Shown here: positions 13,960 through 18,492 of the stretch, piece by piece
How the letters are laid out: each line of letters starts with the position of its first letter
Numbering within the stretch: the first letter of the stretch is position 1
DNA from: Armatimonadetes bacterium UBA5352
GTDB taxonomy: Bacteria > Armatimonadota > Zipacnadia > Zipacnadales > UBA5352
Assembly (NCBI GenBank): GCA_002411015.1
Contig: DHPY01000029.1
Location: 3,449 to 21,940, forward strand
Direction: 5' to 3'
Length of the DNA: 18,492 nt
Translations under genes and position numbers: made by a program
Notes under the pieces: model-generated
What the model was told of the DNA's origin: nothing
What the model saw: only the letters and a program-made list of their open reading frames with translations
Databases searched by the model: none

Positions 13960-15288
13960 TTACATCTTCGCGACGGCGGCCTCCATTGCTTCCTCGAAGA
14001 TGTCCAGCGTCTCCTGCGCCTGCTCGTCGGTGATGACCAGCGGCGGGGCGACGCGGATCACGTTCTTGTAGAGGCCGATCGGGGCGATCATGATGAGGCC
14101 GCGCTTGAGCGCCTCCTCGGTGATCGCGCGGGTCAACTCGGGTGCGGGCTCGCGGGTCTCGGGATCGGTGACGAACTCAAGGCCGCCCATCAGGCCCATC
14201 ACGCGGATGTCGCCAAGCTGCGGTATGCGCTGCTGGATCGCCTTGAAGCGCGCCTCGAAGAGGTCGCCCATCTTCGCGGCGTTCTCCACGAGGCCCTCGT
14301 CCTCAATGATCTGGATCGCGGTGAGCGCGGCGATCGACGAGATCGGGTTGCCGCCGTTGGTGCTGCCCATCGAGCCCGCGGGCAGGGCGTCCATGATCTC
14401 AGAGGTGCCGACGACCGCCGAGCACGGGATGCCCGAGCCGAGGCCCTTGCCGAGCGTCACGAGATCGGGCTGGATGTCCCAGTGCTCCATGCAGAACATC
14501 TTCCCGGTGCGGCCGAAGGACGACTGGACCTCATCGAGGATGAAGATCAGGCCGCGGTCCTTGCACCACTTGAAGAGGCCCTCCATCCACGACTTCGGCG
14601 GGACGATGCCGCCCGCGCCGCCCTGGTAGGGCTCGGTGATGACGCCGCACAGCGCGTTCGCGGACTGGCGGTCAACGAGCCAGTCGAGGTACTCGAGGCA
14701 GGCCTGCGAGGCCTCCTCCTCGGTCTTCCCCTGGCAGATCGGGGCGCGGTAGAGGTACGGGAAGGGAGCGTGCAGGAAGCCCGGGGTCATCGGCCCGTAG
14801 CCGTTCTTGCTGCCCATCATCCCGCCCGCGGACGCCGCGCCGTAGGTGCGGCCGTGGAAGGCGCCATCGAAGCCGATGATCTCGTACCCGGGGCTGACGC
14901 GGCGGGCCATGCGGATCGCGGCCTCGGTCGCGTCGCTGCCGGTGGTGACAAGGAAGGCCTTGTCGATATGCTCCGGCGTGATCTCGACGAGCTTCTGCGC
15001 AAGCTGCGCGCGCGGCTCAGTCACGAAATCGTAGCAGTTGAAGAGCTTGTCGCACTGCGCCTTGACCGCCTCCACGTAGCGCGGGTGGCAGTGGCCGACG
15101 TTGGTGACGAGGACGCCCGAGGACCAGTCGAGGTACTCGTTGCCATCCACATCCCAGACCACGCAGCCCTCAGCGTGATCCCAGACGACCGGCATCTGGT
15201 CGCCCATGGACTGCGGCTCATACTTGCGGGAGGTCTCGATGATCGCTTGCGACTTCGGTCCGGGCACTTCGGTGATAACCTTCGGCAT
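13960..15288 (-). CDS. Class-III PLP-dependent aminotransferase (4-aminobutyrate/acetylornithine type)
   Basis: A 442-residue fold-type I, class-III aminotransferase. These move the terminal amino group of omega-amino acids such as 4-aminobutyrate, ornithine derivatives or beta-amino acids to a keto acid. Landmarks: VTTGSDATEAAIRMAR (114-129) for PLP phosphate binding, DGAFHGRT (141-148), ITEPYQGGAGG (217-227), ILDEVQSSFGRTG (250-262) with the PLP Asp D252, LGKGLGSG (279-286) with Schiff-base Lys K281, and GSMGSTNGGNP further on. Full length. The ATG at 15288 has GAGAGG 8 bases upstream; the frame is open to 15336 but that part is leader. It has its own strong promoter and terminator. The exact substrate cannot be set from sequence; the neighbouring M20 amidohydrolase suggests amino-acid degradation or remodelling (inference). 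Confidence 0.92.
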   Translation of the reverse strand: MPKVITEVPGPKSQAIIETSRKYEPQSMGDQMPVVWDHAEGCVVWDVDGNEYLDWSSGVLVTNVGHCHPRYVEAVKAQCDKLFNCYDFVTEPRAQLAQKLVEITPEHIDKAFLVTTGSDATEAAIRMARRVSPGYEIIGFDGAFHGRTYGAASAGGMMGSKNGYGPMTPGFLHAPFPYLYRAPICQGKTEEEASQACLEYLDWLVDRQSANALCGVITEPYQGGAGGIVPPKSWMEGLFKWCKDRGLIFILDEVQSSFGRTGKMFCMEHWDIQPDLVTLGKGLGSGIPCSAVVGTSEIMDALPAGSMGSTNGGNPISSIAALTAIQIIEDEGLVENAAKMGDLFEARFKAIQQRIPQLGDIRVMGLMGGLEFVTDPETREPAPELTRAITEEALKRGLIMIAPIGLYKNVIRVAPPLVITDEQAQETLDIFEEAMEAAVAKM

Positions 15289-15392
15289 GTCTGTCGCCTC
15301 TCTGTGTCGAGCGTAGCTCCGAAGGGAGCGGTACATGGGAAACGAGGGGCGGCGAGGACGCGATCCGCGCGCCTCCCACCCATCGTGGTGGA

Positions 15393-15421
15393 AGTATAGC
15401 CGTGCGGCGATGGGCTGTCAA
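15393..15421 (-). promoter_or_regulatory. Sigma-70 promoter of the aminotransferase gene
   Basis: On the minus strand TTGACA (15416-15421, perfect), a 17-base spacer, then TATACT (15393-15398). The transcript would start near 15386, with a leader of about 98 bases. The G-rich repeat begins 12 bases upstream of the -35. Confidence 0.85.
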
Positions 15422-15433
15422 ACGGGAACGACC

Positions 15434-15673
15434 GGGCATCGGGCATGGGAGGGCGGGCATGGGGAGACGGAACGACGTGGAACAGGAGACGGCGCTGCGC
15501 GCCTGCAGGATAGCAGGAAACGGCACAGGATACGACAGGGAAGGGGACGGCGGCATAGCGGCGGGGCATCGGGCACGGGGGGCGGGCATGGGGAGACGGA
15601 ACGACGTGGAACAGGAGACGGCGCTGCGCGCCTGCAGGATGGCGGGAAACGGCACAGGATACGACAGGGAAGG
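15434..15673 (+). repeat. Tandem pair of dispersed hairpin repeats, copies B and C
   Basis: Two near-identical blocks of about 110 bases (15434-15544 and 15564-15673), offset by 129-130 bases. Both contain the G-tract run GGGCATCGGGCA...GGGCGGGCATGGGG, then GGAACGACGTGG, AACAGGAGAC, the stem GGCGC-TGC-GCGCC (15491-15503 and 15620-15632), TGCAGGAT and CACAGGATACGACAGGGAAGG. Few mismatches separate them. They fill most of the roughly 500-base gene-free stretch 15289-15793, whose remaining contents are the aminotransferase leader and promoter and the oxidoreductase terminator; no gene is supported there. Confidence 0.85.
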
Positions 15674-15738
15674 TGACCGCGACGGCGGCGATGAGGCCCG
15701 GGGACAAGTCTCTGTGTAGCCGCTCCGGTTATATGCAA

Positions 15739-15766
15739 ACGGCGGCCCCGTGTCCGGGGCCGCCGT
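15739..15766 (-). terminator. Terminator of the Gfo/Idh/MocA gene
   Basis: Perfect 12-bp stem ACGGCGGCCCCG / CGGGGCCGCCGT with a 4-base loop, 27 bases after the stop, followed on the minus strand by TTTGCATATAA. Strong intrinsic terminator candidate. Confidence 0.85.
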
Positions 15767-15793
15767 GGGTGGTCGGTCTCAGGCCTGTGCGGC

Positions 15794-16873
15794 TTAGAGT
15801 TCGGTCAGGTCAACAAGCTCGCCGGTCTCGAGGCTCTTGTGCACCCCGACGCCGATGCGCGTGGCCTCAAGGCCGTCATAGGCGGTCGGGAACTCGCCGA
15901 GGTCAGCGATGGTGCCGCCATCAATGAGCACGTTGACGTTGCGCGCGAAGTCGGCGATCGAGTCCATGCCGTAGCCCTCGAAGATCTGCCGGCCCTGCTT
16001 GTCCTGCTTCTCGCGCAGGAAGCTCTTGTTGTGGGTCGCCATGCCCTCACCGTAGGTGCAGGTGACGGTGCCGCGATCCTGCGAGTCGCACTCCAGCATG
16101 CCCTCGGTGCCGACGAGGCGGATGCCCTGATTCACGATGGCCTCGAACGGGTCGGGCATGATCCAGGAGGTGTCGAACATGACGGTCGCGCCGTTGTCGA
16201 ACTCGACCTTCGCGGAGATGCTGTCCCAGGCCTGGACGCCGATGCTCGGGAGCTTCTTGCGCGCGCCGGTCGCCCATGCGCGCACGCCCTTGGCGCCGCC
16301 CATGAGGAAGCGGGCGAGGTCGTAGAAGTGGATGCCGAGGAACCACGCGGGCGAGGACTTCTCCGCGGCCCGCGGCCACCAGTCGCGCGGGACAACGATC
16401 TTGTCCTCCATGTGCGCGTAGCCATACTCGATCTCGCCGAGGTCGCCGGCCTCGATCTTCTGGCGCATGGCGATGTGGTACTCATCGAAGCGCTTGTGGA
16501 AGTCCACCTGCAGCAGGATGCCGGCCTTCTCGGAGACCTCGATCATCTCCCGGCAGCCCTCCATGGTGACGTCAAGCGGCTTTTCGCTGAGGACGTTGAT
16601 GCCGCGCTGGGCGGCCTCAAGGACGAACATCTTGTGCAGGTAGTCGGGCGTGACGACGGTCACGCCGTCGAGGTTCTCCTTGTCGAACATCTCTCGGAAG
16701 TCGGTGTATGCGTTGAAGCCGAACTCCTGCTGGCGCTTCCGGAGCAGCTCTTCGTTCATGTCGCAGGCTGCGACGAGCTGAGCCTCGCCCCAGTAGCCCA
16801 TCTGGCGGAAACAGCGGAGGTGCTGGATGCCGAACTCGCCGAGACCGATCACGCCAATGCGCGCTTGTGCCAC
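15794..16873 (-). CDS. Gfo/Idh/MocA-family oxidoreductase
   Basis: A 359-residue NAD(P)-dependent oxidoreductase of the glucose-fructose oxidoreductase / inositol 2-dehydrogenase / MocA family, which oxidise or reduce sugars, inositols and related polyols. The Rossmann motif GVIGLGEFG (7-15) is followed by VVTPDYLH (73-80), SEKPL (96-100), with the family's catalytic EKP, and GIHFYDLARFL (180-190), whose H182 and D185 fit the GxHxxD active site. Full length. The GTG start at 16873 is fixed by a perfect AGGAGGT 8 bases upstream. A strong terminator follows. The substrate is unknown. It lies between the M20 peptidase and aminotransferase genes, but separate repeats and terminators suggest independent transcription. 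Confidence 0.93.
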   Translation of the reverse strand: MAQARIGVIGLGEFGIQHLRCFRQMGYWGEAQLVAACDMNEELLRKRQQEFGFNAYTDFREMFDKENLDGVTVVTPDYLHKMFVLEAAQRGINVLSEKPLDVTMEGCREMIEVSEKAGILLQVDFHKRFDEYHIAMRQKIEAGDLGEIEYGYAHMEDKIVVPRDWWPRAAEKSSPAWFLGIHFYDLARFLMGGAKGVRAWATGARKKLPSIGVQAWDSISAKVEFDNGATVMFDTSWIMPDPFEAIVNQGIRLVGTEGMLECDSQDRGTVTCTYGEGMATHNKSFLREKQDKQGRQIFEGYGMDSIADFARNVNVLIDGGTIADLGEFPTAYDGLEATRIGVGVHKSLETGELVDLTEL

Positions 16874-16881
16874 AGTTGATT

Positions 16882-16888
16882 ACCTCCT
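16882..16888 (-). promoter_or_regulatory. Ribosome binding site deciding a GTG start
   Basis: AGGAGGT on the minus strand, 8 bases before GTG (16871-16873). It is the closest match to the anti-Shine-Dalgarno sequence noted in the window and points to high translation of the oxidoreductase. Confidence 0.85.
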
Positions 16889-16912
16889 AAGCTTCTCGTA
16901 CATCAGTTATCG

Positions 16913-16934
16913 AGCCAGGCTCCTGAGCCTGGCT
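16913..16934. repeat. Intergenic palindrome, AGCCAGGCTC type
   Basis: AGCCAGGCTC (16913-16922), loop CT, GAGCCTGGCT (16925-16934): a perfect 10-bp inverted repeat. Its core GGCTCC...GAGCC resembles the palindromes at 18383 and 18419. It lies in the leader of the oxidoreductase gene. Confidence 0.75.
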
Positions 16935-17002
16935 ATGAGTTGCGGTGCGTGCCGACAGAGCGTCAATTCGACAGCGAAGACGGGGGGACCTCCGTTGGGA
17001 GA

Positions 17003-17048
17003 ACGGCGGGGATGGGCAACTGGGAAATGGGAATTGGGGAACGGCGGC
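17003..17048 (+). repeat. G-tract repeat between the M20 and oxidoreductase genes
   Basis: Five G-tracts (17008-17039: GGGG, GGG, GGG, GGG, GGGG) with short spacers (AT, CAACT, AAAT, AATT), flanked by AACGGCG and AACGGCGGC. It closely resembles the reverse complement of 914-956. A C/T-rich simple repeat (TTCACCC twice, around 17073-17089) follows. Confidence 0.65.
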
Positions 17049-17105
17049 GTGGGAAGCCGGTCGTTCCCCCATTCACCCTTCACCCTTCCCCCATGCCCCG
17101 CCGCT

Positions 17106-18350
17106 CTACCCGCACCAGTTGACCATGTGCAGCGCGAGGCCCTTCGCGCCATTGACCAGTTCAGTCATTGAGACGCGCTCGTGGTCGGAATGGGCCTCGG
17201 AGATATCGGCGGCGCCGAAGACCACGGTCGGCAGGTCCGCGAGGCGCTTGTAGAGCCGCGCGTCGCAGCTCACGTTCCAGCCGAAGATCTCCGAGCCGGC
17301 CTCGTAGTTCAGCACGGCCTCGTTGAGCGTGACCGGCAGCGGGTGGTCGCCGGGGATCTCGTACGAGTCATTGTGAAGCTTCGGGAAGGTCAGCTCGAAG
17401 TGGTCCTTGAGCCACTGGTCCTCGGTCTGCATGACCGCGTCGAGCAACTCGACCTTGACGTCCTCCATGGACTTGTTCGGGAGGAAACCGACGCCGCCCT
17501 CGAGCACGCACTCGCCGGACACCATCGAGGGCCAGCCGTCCGCGTGGATGATCCCAAGACAGAGCTGCACCGGCGCCTCGTAGCGCTCGAAGAGCGGGTA
17601 GTTCGCGCTCTCGGCCACGATCTTCTTCTCGTAGATGAGCATCAGGCGGATCGCTTCCATCATCTTCTCGATGGCGTTCTGGCCCTCGAAGCGCCGGCCC
17701 ATGTGCATGGGAGTGCCGAAGGTGCGGGCGCGGAACCAGATCGCGCCGCGGTTGGCCGGGTAGACGTTGAGCGACGAGCCCTCACCGACGATCACGCCGT
17801 CGGCGGTGCAGCCCTGGCGGATGAGCGAGAGCGCGCCATTGCCGCCCGGCTCCTCCTCGATGACGACCTGCTGCTCGATGCTGCCCCTGAGCTCCACGCC
17901 CAGGTCAAGCACTGCCGCGGCCGCGAGCGTCTGCATGATGACCTGGCCCTTGGCGTCCATCGCGCCGCGGCCGATCACATACTCGCCATCGAACTTCGGG
18001 TCGAAGGCGTCCTTCCAGTCTGCGCCCGGCACGACGTCGGTGTGCGACTGGAGGATCAGGCTCTGCCCGCCGCCGGAGCCCGCGATGGTGCCGACGACGT
18101 TCGGCCGGCCTTCGTAGGACATCTCGTTCTCGTTATGGGAGTACTCCGGATCGCTGAAGATCTCATCCGAGATCGGGCGGTACTCCGCCTTCATCCCGAT
18201 GTCATCGAGAAGGTTCTTCATGTACTCCTGCACGCCGGCCTCGTTGCCCTGGGTGCTCTCGAATGCGATCGTGTCCATCAGCCACGCGCGAGCCTCATCG
18301 GCGCGCGCGTCAATCGCCGCTGCTACCTGCTGGGGGGTGACCTTGCTCAA
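17106..18350 (-). CDS. M20-family metallopeptidase (ArgE/DapE/CPG2-like)
   Basis: A 414-residue M20 amidohydrolase; members use two zinc ions to hydrolyse N-acyl amino acids or peptides, as in acetylornithine deacetylase, succinyl-diaminopimelate desuccinylase and carboxypeptidase G2. Metal and catalytic motifs are in order: SHTDVVPG (102-109; H103, D105), GRGAMDAKGQ (127-136; D132), IEEEPGG (164-170), VGEGSS (188-193; E190) and SEAHSDHERVSM with H387. The lid domain lies between about 197 and 310. The TTG at 18350 is used because AGGAG lies 9 bases upstream and the next in-frame GTG is too far from it. No signal peptide, so cytoplasmic. No clear terminator lies before the G-tract repeat. The exact substrate is unresolved. 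Confidence 0.92.
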   Translation of the reverse strand: MSKVTPQQVAAAIDARADEARAWLMDTIAFESTQGNEAGVQEYMKNLLDDIGMKAEYRPISDEIFSDPEYSHNENEMSYEGRPNVVGTIAGSGGGQSLILQSHTDVVPGADWKDAFDPKFDGEYVIGRGAMDAKGQVIMQTLAAAAVLDLGVELRGSIEQQVVIEEEPGGNGALSLIRQGCTADGVIVGEGSSLNVYPANRGAIWFRARTFGTPMHMGRRFEGQNAIEKMMEAIRLMLIYEKKIVAESANYPLFERYEAPVQLCLGIIHADGWPSMVSGECVLEGGVGFLPNKSMEDVKVELLDAVMQTEDQWLKDHFELTFPKLHNDSYEIPGDHPLPVTLNEAVLNYEAGSEIFGWNVSCDARLYKRLADLPTVVFGAADISEAHSDHERVSMTELVNGAKGLALHMVNWCG

Positions 18351-18382
18351 CCTATCTCACTCCTGTCCGTATTCGTACGTAG

Positions 18383-18402
18383 GACAGGCTTTCCAGCCTG
18401 TC
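18383..18402. repeat. Intergenic palindrome, GACAGGCT type
   Basis: GACAGGCT, loop TTCC, AGCCTGTC: perfect 8-bp arms, in the leader of the M20 gene. Confidence 0.75.
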
Positions 18403-18418
18403 AGATCGTATGCTCTGC

Positions 18419-18438
18419 GACAGGCTGGGATGCCTGTC
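18419..18438. repeat. Intergenic palindrome, GACAGGC type, with remnant
   Basis: GACAGGC, loop TGGGAT, GCCTGTC: perfect 7-bp arms. Read on the minus strand the centre is ATCCCA. A further half-site, TTGACAGGCTCGAAGG, lies around 18449-18464, so this end of the window holds two and a half units. Confidence 0.7.
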
Positions 18439-18492
18439 CTCATGACTCCGGTGTTCGTTGACAGGCTCGAAGGTTATGTTCAGAAAGCCCGC

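Noticed and set aside
15434..15673. CRISPR array
   Set aside because: Only two units, and the similarity runs through the whole unit with no variable spacers.
15335..15738. Several open frames on both strands over the tandem repeat
   Set aside because: They owe their openness to repeated GC-rich units, translate to internally duplicated low-complexity sequence, and overlap a strong promoter and a terminator.
16938..16966. Possible promoter with TTGACG 17 bases before GCAACT (minus strand), for the oxidoreductase
   Set aside because: The -10 box matches consensus at only two positions, so it is not listed as a feature despite the reasonable -35.

Overview
The window comes from a high-GC bacterial genome with sigma-70-type promoters, Shine-Dalgarno leaders and several GTG or TTG starts. 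Long-form HisG, CPBP and YkgJ-like proteins, a DUF2905 protein and many intergenic palindromic repeats fit an uncultured environmental lineage. Armatimonadota is one guess, but nothing here fixes the phylum. No rRNA, tRNA, CRISPR array, IS element or phage gene was recognised.

Layout. (1) 1-1035: a CPBP-family membrane protein on the minus strand, then a divergent intergenic region with two kinds of dispersed repeat and a near-consensus promoter. (2) 1036-3666: the only plus-strand gene, a Ski2/Hel308-like superfamily 2 helicase with an OmpR/PhoB-type winged helix at its C-terminus. (3) 10754 down to 3727: a minus-strand run from one promoter. It encodes a zinc-ribbon/TPR/membrane protein, an exported TPR protein, a DUF2905 membrane protein, an acidic-repeat MerR/BldC-like regulator, an enolase-superfamily enzyme, a cysteine-rich YkgJ-like protein and a small sigma-region-4-like regulator whose start codon lies inside a 13-bp inverted repeat. 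(4) 12458 to 10839: a LysE-family exporter directly followed by hisG. (5) 13790 to 12624: a Fic protein of visibly lower GC, probably acquired, with a repeated CCAAA/TTTGG pattern upstream. (6) 18350 to 13960: M20 peptidase, Gfo/Idh/MocA oxidoreductase and class-III aminotransferase, as separate minus-strand units with repeats, promoters and terminators between them.

How the genes may work together. The M20 amidohydrolase, aminotransferase and oxidoreductase suggest handling of amino-acid or N-acyl compounds, but their separate signals argue against a tight operon. The two TPR proteins overlap end to start and probably form one envelope assembly. LysE and HisG are translationally close, so amino-acid export may be tied to histidine synthesis.

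Most unusual are the helicase/winged-helix fusion and the intergenic elements. The latter comprise G-tract arrays lying upstream of genes with the G-rich strand always the template strand, a dispersed repeat whose hairpin changes in a compensatory way around a constant GCA loop, and a palindrome family with a constant TCC centre and varying arms.
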